A program made the position numbers and the translations under genes. Below are positions 1-36,800 of a stretch of 64,000 nt of DNA, piece after piece. Location of the stretch: assembly GCF_032854445.1 (NCBI RefSeq), contig NC_088301.1:44077116-44141115 (forward strand), in the 5' to 3' direction. Every line of letters begins with the position of its first letter. Within the stretch, counting starts at the first letter, position 1. A model generated the notes under the pieces. The model was given only the letters and a program-made list of their open reading frames with translations. It searched no databases and was not told the DNA's origin. The stretch is from Liolophura sinensis (lineage: Eukaryota > Mollusca > Polyplacophora > Chitonida > Chitonidae).

Positions 1-92
1 AAACATATTTCACAGAACTCCTCAGCAACCAGGCATACATGTAAAACTAATTTTAGTGGACTATTGTTATATTATATGGCTGGTAATCTTAC

Positions 93-3000
93 CCCTGAGC
101 AATGTGGCAGCAGTTCCCCTGTATATGCTCCTAATTCCCCCTTCTTTATAAATCTGTTTGGCACAGTCAATTGGACCCTTGTACTTGGCTTCACTAGGTG
201 CTGCTGCTTGCTGAATCTAAGAGTTAAACAAAAGTTTAAATTACATATAATTTACATGTATTGCATATATATCTAACCATTCCTTTACTTGACCAGTATG
301 ACTTACACTTAATCAACACATAACCCTTCAATTTTTAGGAGTCCTGCATGTCCAGAGAGACTGAGGTACTTAAACAAACCCTAGAAAAATGTGTTTGCTG
401 CAAATCATGTGGAACAATATTCTTATTGGCTGAAAGACCAACAACCACTGAAGCTGAAGGGGTTAGGCTGAATCAAGCATATGCATTTGTTCACTAAAAT
501 CTGATTTTCACAACTATATATTTTTTTTTTACCTGTAATAAACACTTGATTCTTTCTCCAGGAGCCATGATCACAGTTGTAAATACCCCAGCCAACATAC
601 CAGCATTAAAAATCTGCAAATAACTGATAAAAATATGAAAAAAAAAATACATATAACATTGTGACATAATTGCAGTTATTACAGGTGAAAACTGATTAAC
701 AAAATATTACAGCTATCTCAAACAATCTCTTATTTGATTTTTAGGTTATTATGAAGACAAAATACAAGATATTTTCACCTCTATTTCATCTAAATTTTGT
801 TTTTTACACTCAACTTACAATATCTACAGGGTAGCCAATTATGAATAAATAATAAATGTGGACATTAATCCCTTAAGCATACACATGTTTGATAATTTAT
901 TTATTTGATGGTGTTTACACCCTACTCAAGAATGCTTGATTTAGAAACTTGTAATAACTCTCTACCTTTCCATTTTCTTCCTTTCTGCTGCACAAAAAAT
1001 TATGTTTTTTGGGTGATGAATACAAAAAATTCTAACATCATTCTACTTCTTGAAATAAGTTCATTATGGGTCCAATAAAATCCTGCTTACGATAGTTGTT
1101 GATCTGGAGTTTTCTGCTGTAATTTCTTTCCTACACCAAATCCAAAGAAGCAGATGGCAAACATTGGAGTGACACCAGCTATAGGGGCTCCCATTCCTTT
1201 ATATAATCCTAGAATGCCCTGTAAATGAGACATGGATTAGACAAGTCAAATATGACGTGGATTAGACAAGTCAAATGTGACATGGATTAGAGAAGTCAAA
1301 TGAAACACACACACACGAACCATTACAACTTAAGAGAATTTATCTGTTACCTTCGCTATTCAAGCATCTTTTTTTCTCAAGATCATTGTCATGGATATCA
1401 CCCTATCAGTGGTAAGTCATTAATAAAATCGGAGTCTTCTGATATTCTGAAACCTGAATATTGATTGCATTTATCTTACCACTGATATACATGTACAATG
1501 TTTGGGATTGTGAACAACGTATCTTAACTTTATGCACATACATTCAGGATGTAGGTGTTCTACTACTTTTTCTTTCCAATAAAATTTTAAATTTCATAAA
1601 AGAAGTTTAATGCTATGTTCAAAGGGAGATATGGCTTAGCATTCAATGGGGTTTGGTCTGCTAACATTGCTACAGACAGAAAATAAACAAAATAAAGTCG
1701 CCTCTACCTAACATGCCATTCTACCCTTCTCATATATCAAGTGGGCATAAAAAAATGGGCCATATTTGACACTCAATATCTCTGAAACCCTCTTACGTCA
1801 GCTTCTAAAAATTTACACACTCAAAAGACATTATGTCCTAGGTATAGAGACCAAATTTCAATTTCATCCTTTAAGATTTCTGTTCATGGGACCAAAATCA
1901 AAAACGCACATTCCGGAATTTCAAAATGATGTTCTACCTTGTTTTACTTGAAAAGATGATCAATTGGTCCTTCATCTTCTTGGTAGACGGCGTGCAAACG
2001 TTTCTTCCATGAACTAATTGAGTCCTGAATCTCCTTAAGAGTAATTTTTTTCAGCAGTCCTTGATGCGTGTCATGCAGGTGTAGCGCGCTACTCATGACA
2101 CCAGACAAGTGATGCAATGTGGGTCACTGGAACGTACGTTTTTGAGGCTATGTTTTCATTTTAACCTTGTGTACAGACTACTCAAGCTATGACCTTGAAA
2201 ATTGGTCAGTATATCAACAAAATCATGCCATTAAAATGTCTAAAGTTTGACAGGGTTTGAACAAAGGATAATGGAGCAATGCAGCATTAAAGTCCGACCC
2301 ATTTTTTTATGCCCACTCGATATACATTCAATAATCACAGTAATCTTACCGTTTTGTTACATAAGTGGGTATATATTTTTATGTATATAAAATATCTTAC
2401 AAGAAGCCATCTGTACAATATATTACTCTCCACGACTGACCATTAAAATCTATCAACTGGAAAATGTCAAAAGGTACCTGGTTTTCTGACAGAAGTGAAA
2501 AATGCCCTAATTCATCTTAGCCAATGTATGTTCCGTACAAGAAAAATACCTTGCCAAAGGCGTATAGATTTTCGTTTGTCGAAGTCTAGGTGTGTTATTA
2601 TTCACAAAGCTTACACAGAGGCAAACTGTCCACTACCGAGCCTTTATTTCCAAAAAATATATATCCCTTTAGCAATATCTGGTAGAACTGACTGCCCACA
2701 AGTGAACCATAAATAGTTTCCTCACTTAAAATGCAATATCTATCAACAAATATCGTAAAATTTTGCCTGTATTCACCATTCACAGTACCTAAAACAACCA
2801 CAAGTCACGGCTTGCGATATTATGACTGTATCCCTTGGTCATTCTGTATAATGATAATTTGCCATCAGTATCAGATTTATGAGCTCTTTCAGCAGAGGTA
2901 GGAGACGGCAGGTTACAGGTCTTTGTATGCTATACACACACACAGGTAATAGTGGTGTAGCCATCTCTGATTTCATTTTGTCTGCAAACAAAGCCATCCA

Positions 3001-3780
3001 TGAACCTTCTAGGGTCTTAGTTCAATGTCTTGTTCAAGGAGCCCTACCCCCTCCCAAGCAAAAACTAAACATTCATGTAAGTAAATTCTCACCTCTTTTC
3101 GTATAGTTTTTAAGGCACAATCTAAAGTTCCCGTGTACATTGGAGACTGACCGGGAGCAGGTTTTGGCATAGTCTGTAAACGAACCTGTTGCCAAAAAAG
3201 ACAATAACATGAGCAAGAACAAAAAAAAAAACAAAACAAAAAAACAAGCAATATACAAAACATTATTAGTTTATACACAATCAGTACACAATGACATTAA
3301 CATTCTTCAGTCAAATTAATTTTGACTGAACACAGTCATCAGTGATTTCCAGACATGCAAGTAACTCTTCTGAATTTAAATTTAAACCTGGGGCAGGTTT
3401 CATGAAGCCCACTTGGCTAAGTTTGCCCTTAAATACCATGACGACCTATGTTATTGTGATATAAAATGCACTCAGCTCTGGGTTACTTAGCATCAGACGC
3501 TAAGTGCTTCATGAAACTGTCCCTGGATATCTAACATATTAAATAATAAAGTTTGTTATTGTATGCATTGTTCTGTAAATTCATAAGTACATAATACTAC
3601 ATGTTAATATATGTGGAAGTGCAGAGATTTGAACAATCAAGTTCAGTGTTTTGCATTTTATAACTGCAAACTTTATACATCTTGGAAACTTACTTTGATG
3701 GTATCCAGTGGATGCCCTGCACCAACAAGACATATTCCACCAAATCCACCAGATATGAAGTCCTTGAACTGCTGTGACAT
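93..3780 (-). CDS. SLC25A20: Mitochondrial carnitine/acylcarnitine carrier, 5' five coding exons (partial)
   Basis: Inner-membrane carrier that exchanges acylcarnitines for carnitine so that long-chain fatty acids reach matrix beta-oxidation. Coding exons on the minus strand, in transcript order: 3694-3780, 3093-3185, 1091-1218, 533-623, 93-216. All join in frame with GT-AG borders and give 174 codons plus one base, against about 301 residues in the human protein; the rest lies left of position 1. Start ATG is 3778-3780 (protein begins [15 protein letters not shown]). Two mitochondrial-carrier signatures are visible: [11 protein letters not shown] (residues 23-33) and [11 protein letters not shown] (about 123-133), each P-x-[DE]-x-x-[KR]. 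The stretch [20 protein letters not shown] closely follows human SLC25A20. The exon 4 acceptor is the TAG-free ATCAG at 624-628, not the nearer GCAG, because only that choice keeps frame and the conserved LSY-Q-F-AGML segment. Intron 2 carries a DNA-transposon remnant. Alternatives within the SLC25 family are unlikely. Confidence 0.93.
893..945 (-). repeat. SINE tail fragment
   Basis: Reverse-complement match to the SINE tail (TTTATTTGAT-GGTGTTTACACC-TACTCAAGAAT). Only the 3' end of the element is present, strongly diverged. Confidence 0.5.
1229..1301. repeat. 25-bp minisatellite, three copies
   Basis: Three consecutive copies of a GACATGGATTAGACAAGTCA-type unit begin at 1229, 1254 and 1279 (exact 25-bp period) with few substitutions. 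It starts right after the acceptor of SLC25A20 exon 3, inside intron 2. Confidence 0.85.
1733..2324 (-). mobile_element. Inverted-repeat DNA transposon remnant (MITE-like) with transposase C-terminal fragment
   Basis: A 29-bp terminal inverted repeat is visible: 1733-1761 on the left pairs with 2296-2324 on the right, 27 of 29 bases complementary (core AAGTGGGCATAAAAAAATGG). Flanking TA dinucleotides fit a Tc1/mariner-type insertion. On the minus strand an open frame from about 2100 down to the stop at 1944-1946 reads ...[12 protein letters not shown]...[20 protein letters not shown] and ends naturally with a stop. It has the look of the last part of a transposase, where a basic W-K-K-R-L stretch is followed by a short acidic/glycine segment. 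The catalytic part is absent, so the copy cannot be autonomous. The family name is inference. Confidence 0.7.
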
Positions 3781-4885
3781 TTTTTCGATCTGAAGCTAAA
3801 CTGTCCTCCACTCACAATCTACAAAAGAGATAGTATTTCTTAGCAAGTGTGCATGCAGTTGTAATCTCAACCCCCTATGCAGGCCCTTTATAGGCTCAAA
3901 CTAAAATCACTCAAGCAAGTAAGACTCACTAGTGTAGCTTTAACACGTACATGCTACGTTAGCCTACTGGTAATTTACACCGGTAAATATCAATAGGACT
4001 AGGCTTGTCCGTTATGTTCAGTCACCTGGTCTACGGACCATGCAAAGGTTGATTCTCCATGTATACAAAAGGGAACATTGCAAGCATGGTTACTCAACCG
4101 AAATCAAAGTTACGTAACAATACAATACATTCAGGATCACTGCGCCCTGTTAATTTTACAACAACAACAACAACACAGCTTTCGCAAAAACTTTGTAAGA
4201 TCACGTTGCATGACAGCAAACTTCGATATTCAAAAGTGCTTGAGGGAACAAAAATTAAAGTTTATCAGAGTTGCACGATGTACTCTACCTAAGAATACCA
4301 GGCGATAAATGACTGATATTATCTCCTACAGTTTATGTTGTACGGCAGTGCGAAAGGTCAAAAGTTATCGCATTGTGATCAGAGCCATCTATTTTCATAT
4401 CCATCTGTCAAGGGGAGACAAGCGGTCAAAGAACCCACACTGGTTTTCAATGACCTTTCTGCAGAACGCACTCGAATACAAATATAACAACCACTGAAAA
4501 TATCAATTTACGCAAATTTTGAAATATATGACCTTTTTATATTGCATGTATTTTGTATCAGTTTGACGAGAAATACATTTCACTGTATTATGCGTACCGG
4601 TGCACCTGACCCAGTTCAGACATTCCTTAGCTGTTGTATAAAATCGTGCTTATTTTATATTTCAATTTACATCAAGCAGCGAAAGTGAAAATATAAAATG
4701 TATCTAAATGAAAATAAACCTCATTTACCCGAGACAAATGTATAATAAGGGAAATAACTCCAGCTGGAACTGACGTACCGAATGACCTTTTGACACACCC
4801 TGGGAAAAGGTCAAATGCATGGAGCCAATCAAAGTCTCTGTTACATCGAACACAGACGCAGCATTTTCTAGATACTCTACCGAAA
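3781..4885. promoter_or_regulatory. Head-to-head promoter region between SLC25A20 and the USP gene
   Basis: About 1.1 kb separates the two divergent start codons (3780 on minus, 4886 on plus). No other gene is seen here. An AAAATGGCGG motif overlaps the USP start codon (4884-4892 region) and resembles the YY1 element common at start codons of housekeeping genes. A TGACGTA half-CRE lies near 4771. The transcription starts themselves cannot be placed; a short noncoding SLC25A20 first exon could lie here. Confidence 0.55.
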
Positions 4886-30400
<25,515 letters not shown>

Positions 30401-31800
30401 CCAACATGTGCATAGTATAGACTGATCTTTCTGGAAGGTTTCTGTGTGTGTGTCGTGGCCCACTTCAGATAGCTTGACATTATTTATAATCTTTACCGGA
30501 CACAAGAAGAACAATTGGGATTGAACCATTCCCATGTCCCCCTATTTTTGTTTTTTTCATCTCATCAAAGTGGACTCACTTTGACGTGTTCAAACCTGGA
30601 ATGTGAAACCAACATGATGGGTGTTTTGCCGAAAGGGTGGTAAAATTGTGGCACAAGTGATACAAACTGGCCCAGCAGTGTGATTCAGTTTACATTGTAT
30701 ATTCTCATTTAGTACCCAGCTCTTATAAAGTTGATGTGTACATAATCTGTTAGAAATAATTTTCAGTGTTAGTGATATTGTTGTTGTTATTATTATTAAT
30801 TATCATTATTATATCAGGGACCGTCTTATACAATTCCTAGCATGGACATGGGTTATGGGTATAGATACTAATGTCCACAGTGCATGCAGTGATGATGGGT
30901 CCCTCATGATAGTTGGCTAACTATTTCTTTCTACATAATGCTGTCAACTGGGGTCAAACAAATGTTGTCTTTTACCTGCACTGTGTGAAGAATGCGACTC
31001 TGTGTTATTTGATTGTAGATGGACACTCTCCAGTATGGTGTTCAGATTTTCTTACGCTCTTAACTTGAAAGGAAAAATACAGACAACCCTTTAAGTTATC
31101 ATCTGAAATGCCTGAGAATTGTCAGTGTGTATAAATGTGTAAGTTATTTTTGGAAGCATGGGATGTCCTGAGTTGCCTAGCATGTTTTCAAAATGTTGTC
31201 TAATAGTGAGCTATTTGTTGGATGTTTGTGGAAAACTGTGGAATGTTTTGGAGGTTCTCTTTTCAGTTTTGAGGCATAAAAATTTTCACAGAACATTGCT
31301 ACTTTATTTGACGATATGTAAGTTATTTTTTTAAATGTGTGATGTCTTGTTCGACTGCATAAAGTAAGACAGATTTTCAAGGTTGAAATGCATGAAAACT
31401 TAAATTTGAAAAAAGTAGCTTGTGTTAAAATGATAATGGTTTAAAATGTGTGTGGAAATTTGTTTTTGATTACTTCAGGCTGTGTGGGTTAAAAAATATT
31501 CGTGTATGGGCTACACTTCAAAGAAGCAGTTCATTAGTATTCAATATTAGTCTTTATTTTTTTGTCTTTTAGGTCTAAATTTCTGTTTGCCCCAACAGGT
31601 TTGCATTTCTGCAGCAACATGAATCTTCAGTGTGTTAAAGCTTATAAGCTGTTGCTGTGTTTCTTTTTTTATCTTTGTGATTATCAGTAGTTATCACTTT
31701 ACTCATCATTTGTACTTCAACATCAAACTCTTCAATAATCTGCTTTTTCTGGTATTTTCCATATATAAGAATAAAGTCTTAAATACATGTGCAGGTTAAT
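30401..31800 (+). other. USP 3' untranslated region and poly(A) signal candidate
   Basis: The stop codon TGA is at 30398-30400. An AATAAA at 31770-31775, in GAATAAAGTC, is the first well-placed poly(A) signal I see and would give a 3' UTR near 1.4 kb; a second one lies near 31897. The region also has a GTT/ATT microsatellite at about 30779-30812. Confidence 0.5.
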
Positions 31801-33540
31801 AAAACTTTGCTTATTATTTTGTATGGTTTTTCGGTGTATTGTCAGTTTGCAGTTACATTCAGACGTACTGTTATTTACTGTGGTGTAGCCTATGCCAATA
31901 AAGACAAGAACCTATTCATGGTTTTAATTTATATTTACAAATATATGCATGTTTTGGTCTTGTTTATAAGTTATCTCCCCTTATATCTTGCTGACGTGAT
32001 TGTTAGTGGCGAGTGTGAAGTTCTTTATTAAACTTCTTGTATAACATCTACATATATAAATTTCACTTCTAAGCATATGGTTTCAAGACTGCCATAATAA
32101 TTGCCTAGATTAATGTGATGTCCAAAGTGATCAGTGATTGTGTGTTAATGCTTACTGGACTTTTCCCAATCACACAAAAAACACCTATTACATAACTCTA
32201 CAAATGAGTGTAGAGGAAAGGTTGCTTTTTCACGATGCTGTGATTTAAGAATTCTTTTATCCCCAGTAAGATGCTTCTGAAAAAAAAAAAAAGGCAAGCT
32301 GGCAAATTCAACAAATTTACACTTAACATACAAAACTTATACAAGAACCAGGCTCAGGCTGGTTTTCAAACCAGGGGGATTGAGGGTTACAAAAGCTCTC
32401 AAAATTTCATCAATATCAAACCAATGACCTGTCAGAACCAAGGCAATCAACAATGTTAACTTAATCTGTTGTAGCAGTTATCAAACAGAAATCAACTACT
32501 ATGCAGTAAGAGGAAATTGCTATATCTACAACACTTTGCAGGAGTCTAGCTTGTTTTGAAACTAGATCTGAGCTTCCACAGAGTGAAACAGCAAACAAAG
32601 GTTTAACAATATTAAGAGAAGTTATTGCATGGACACCAAAATATGACAGACAGATTGATAAAACCAAATTAATATTCCTTGTTTTTGCAAAAACGTTCGT
32701 AAGATATGCCCACCATGTGATCTGTAAATAAGAGGCAAACACATTTAAGCATATTTAGAATTCTTACTCAGAAACGAATATCTGTGTTTGTATGGAATGG
32801 GTATATGCTTACTTATGTACAGTAGACCTGATACTACATGTACTTGTAGATGCCCACCTGGAATTATATCTATGAGAGTAATCATATATATTTCAAAAAG
32901 CAGACTTTTTTAAAAAAAGACTATATATTTATCAAAAATTCTGTAAGAGCAAGAAAATAAAGAGGCAAGGAGGATAGGGTTGCTATGGTAATTTGATACC
33001 AAGTACATAGAGCCTTAATATATTTGAGTAGGCCAAAACTGTTTAAACTACACCAGTATCACAATGCATGAGATCTCTTTAACTGAAAGAGCATCAAACA
33101 TTAAAGGAAGAAAAAAAAATGATGCATACTTTGAAAACTTTAAGGATGTGAAGAACTATTTGCACATATGACCTCCATGATTTTTTTTTCTATTAAGAAA
33201 AAAATGACATTTAAAGATAACTTTTATATCGTGGCTATTTGGGAGCACTTCTTGATATAGGGTAATGAAATTGCGACATGTTACCGGTACATAAATATAC
33301 TCTGAGATTGGGATCCATGTCTGATGAATTTACTTAAATGTAAATTTGTTGTTTACATTATTACACATATAGAAAACTAGAAAAACAATGGACTCTATAT
33401 CGATTTGAACACAGAATCACACAGCTCATGGAGTAGATATCTGAAATAGCTTGGAGGTGTTAAACTTGCTCAGTCAGCGGCACTGGATCTCCTCAAGCTC
33501 ACGTTTTACACTGGCTTATTTTCGGCCAATCGATGTCAAT
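31801..33540. other. Intergenic spacer between the USP and IRAK genes
   Basis: No gene recognised. AT-rich with homopolymer runs (for example 12-13 A at about 32281 and A/T runs near 33110 and 33183). Open frames are short and without domains. Confidence 0.5.
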
Positions 33541-33863
33541 GACCTTTGCACCCGGGGACTTCGTGACCTTAATCCCGGAAGTGCTTGTGTATTTATGCGC
33601 AGTTAAAGCCCATTTTCTTTGTGCGTCGGAAAAAGCTTTCTTAAGTTTCTGTCTTGTTATGGGTATTTATCGTGAGAATGTCGTAACAGGTCACAAGATT
33701 CTGCAGAGTGAATGGGCTAGGAAGTTAACGTTGGTGTTTGGCGTCTGAGTGATGACGTCATCGGAAAGCCGTCCATGTGTGATCAAGTTAGCAATGGGGA
33801 GTGATGAACCTGGTGAAGCTGTCAAATTTTTAGTACTTTTTAGTTTGTGAAAAATGCTCGACA
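33541..33863 (+). promoter_or_regulatory. IRAK promoter with CRE palindrome and ETS-type site
   Basis: GATGACGTCATC at 33751-33762 is a perfect 12-bp palindrome containing the full cAMP-response/ATF site TGACGTCA (33753-33760), about 100 bases before the start codon. CCGGAAGT at 33575-33582 fits an ETS/GABP site. The region is GC-richer than its flanks. A short upstream ATG at 33853 overlaps the start codon out of frame. Function is inferred from motif and position. Confidence 0.6.
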
Positions 33864-36800
33864 ATGCCTGGACGCGCCAAGTATGCCGTATATGTGTACG
33901 ATATTCCCGTGGACATATTACAGAAGATCTGTACAACACTTGATAACGATAAAGGATGGAAAGATCTCGGTAAGCTTTCCTCTTTGAGTTCTGTGATGTT
34001 GACAAAGTTTAGGTGCATGTAACATTGCTATGGTTGTCATGATTTTTTTAATGTGCAAGGTACAAGTACTGGAGAGGTAAAACCTGGTAGAAGATTTGTG
34101 AAATTAAAGCAACTTGTGCATGTATATTTATCCATGAGTTCTTTCTAGGCTATATAACTTCTTTCTTTTGATTTAATCCGACAACAACAACAGGTGTCAG
34201 AAATTTGTGAGTAGTCATGAAATTTGTGATGCTGCATTGATCACTTGGTAGAGGATGTCAATTTGTTGAAATTCTTGCCTGTTACAGTGAACATTTGAGA
34301 AGGGAGTCAACCATAATAACAATAATGACAATGGGCAGTAACCTAAACTTTGGAACTGCTCCATGGTTAGTGAACTAATGGGAGACTCGAGGATGAGATA
34401 CACAGAAGATCCAAATGACTAGAATGTATTCTGTAAGTCGGATCGGAAGCTAGAGTCCACGTGATTTCCTTAGTTACAAAGGACGTGGTTTAAGAAAACG
34501 GTCCTCCCGTTATTGCATAGGAACATGCCATTTTTTGAATTGCCGTCAGTGATCTTGTATCGGTTGGATTGGTATTATTTTCAGCTTTCCAGATAGTCTG
34601 AGTATTTTTGCAGAGATTTTGTGACGTTATTTTGTACAACTAGGCCTTAATGGTTGCTACCGAAGTGGCCTTTTCTCCAGTGCTTCAATATTGGACGGCC
34701 ATTTTGGGGTGGTCATGTTACCTTCAACTTCTGACCCGTCTTACAGAATCATTGATAATTGTGACATAATAAATGAAAGAACAAATGAATTCACAGCTTT
34801 GGACTGTCTTGTTACAGGCGGGAAGGAGTTGTGCAAGTTCACCATTGGTGTGCCATAATCACCCAGTTCAAAACTGGAAGTTGATCCCTGCACAACTTTT
34901 CAGAACATATATATTTCTGGATAGTTTGCAGTGTGCTCTTCCTATGTTAAAACCCTACTTCAGCGAATTTAGATGTCACAGAAAGATGAAAGTGAGATTT
35001 ATGGTTTTCAATATAAATATGTTAAAAAGTTGATTTTTATTTGTTTTGACATTTTTTTTTTACCTGTTTTGCAATCGGTAATTTCTCTAGGCACTCATGA
35101 ATGACCTACCATTGTTGGGATCATTGTAAAATAGTGCAGACAAATAATTTCTGAGACGAAGTGTATGTTACCGTAAAGCCTTATTCTGGTTCCATCTATA
35201 ATTGATCACCACTAGTTTATGTTTGATCCATTTTACAAGGCGAAGAGCTGTGGACTCTTAACATCTATCTACTTGTGAGCTGTGGACTTAACAGCTATCT
35301 AGTTGTGATGCCACATGATCCGTGTCATGCTCTGCAGGTGACATATATCATGACATTGCTATATATGTGCAACCAAAATGTAAATCACTGCATATCAGAA
35401 ATTTCTGGATATCTTGAAATGTGCTCTTTATAAATATTCATCTATGAAGCTCCACACAATATTTAACCTGTTAAATTAACTTATATGTAGCCAACCAGTC
35501 TCTAGATTCCTTGAGAGCTCAAAGCAATCAGAATTACATATAAAGCTTTTGTGTTGTGTTTGGTATTCATCTCATTGCTCATGCATTTGGAAGCAGTGCT
35601 GTATGATTACCATACATGCCCTAGTAAATATATAAAAAAGAAAGATCCTCTCTCAAGCTACATCTACCTCAGTCATTTTCAAAATTAGGACTACCTAATT
35701 TTGTGTAATTGCAACAATATTCTTATGTATTCATTTATTTATTGGATTGGTGTTTCCCTTACATGTATATGATGGCAGTTAGCATTATGATGGGAGGAAA
35801 CCAGACAGAGCATGGGAGAAGCTCATCGTCTTCAGGCATATGATGTACACCTTAATACCACAAGGAAGCATAGTCCAGTGAAATGAACAAACATGATATA
35901 ATAGAAGGTTGTGGTAGGTTTGCTCAGATTGCATGTGTCAACATAAATATTCAAGTCGTGCTCTTTGTTTTGTGTTGTGGCATACATCCTTGTACATGAT
36001 GCTGTCGTGGAAGTGAAAAACTTTCTGTATTTTGTATGACATAATACTACAATCAAATAAAATAAATGAATTGATTCTGGTCATTACACACATATGTACT
36101 CTGCATGCTGCAAACGTGGAATAAAGTGTTTATGTAAGAGGTGTAATCTTGTTTGAGCTTGTGTTGATAGTCTACAAGTTTATAAGCCTAACTAATGGCA
36201 AGTTTTGGAGTTACAGTGGCATAAAAGGCAGGTTTTAATTTTGTAAACTTACTTGGAAAGCCCAGGATAAACATTTTTTTTTAATCCGTTTAGTGGTAAT
36301 ATTAAAATACTGGCCTTAATTAAATACAATGGACAGTTTCAGTGAACTCTTTAAAAGCCGAAAAACATGGACTTCATTCAAGATCTCAACATTTCTGCAG
36401 CTCGTGAACGCTGATACTTTTTTTTTTTTTTTTTTACATAATCTATATACTGCATGCTTTCCCACTCCTTGTAGTTTCACGCCTTAACTAATGTCCCGTT
36501 ATGTCATAGACGTTGTCGATTAACATGGGAGGTAATTCAGAGCAGGCCTATTCATTGTAGGGGCATAAGTGACGGAGGTATGTAGAAAGCATTGTTCTTT
36601 TCAGGTTCTTCTAAAGAGACTCTGTGCTTTACAACACCACCAAAAGAGATTTCTTGTAGCTGTGTTGTGTGTTGGTGGTGTTTTGTATTAAATGGTATTA
36701 CATCTTTGCCCTTTACAAACCACAATTTATTTTAATTGTTTATTGTTTAAAGCAATCTTAAAATTATTATTGAAATTCTCTACTTTGGTCTGGCAAGGGT

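Larger units (their letters stand above)
533..3092. other. SLC25A20 introns 2-3 (noncoding between exons)
   Basis: Between exons 533-623, 1091-1218 and 3093-3185 no further exon is visible. Intron 2 (1219-3092) contains a 25-bp three-copy minisatellite (1229-1301) and an inverted-repeat element (1733-2324). Intron 3 (624-1090) holds a minus-strand SINE tail fragment near 893-945. The rest is AT-rich without recognisable structure. Confidence 0.6.

Noticed and set aside
608..618. Nearer GCAG acceptor (611-614 region) for SLC25A20 exon 4
   Set aside because: It throws the exon out of frame with exon 3; the acceptor at 624-628 restores the conserved carrier sequence.
33691..34005. 104-codon minus-strand open frame
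   Set aside because: Antisense to the IRAK promoter and exon 1; composition gives no sign of a real protein.
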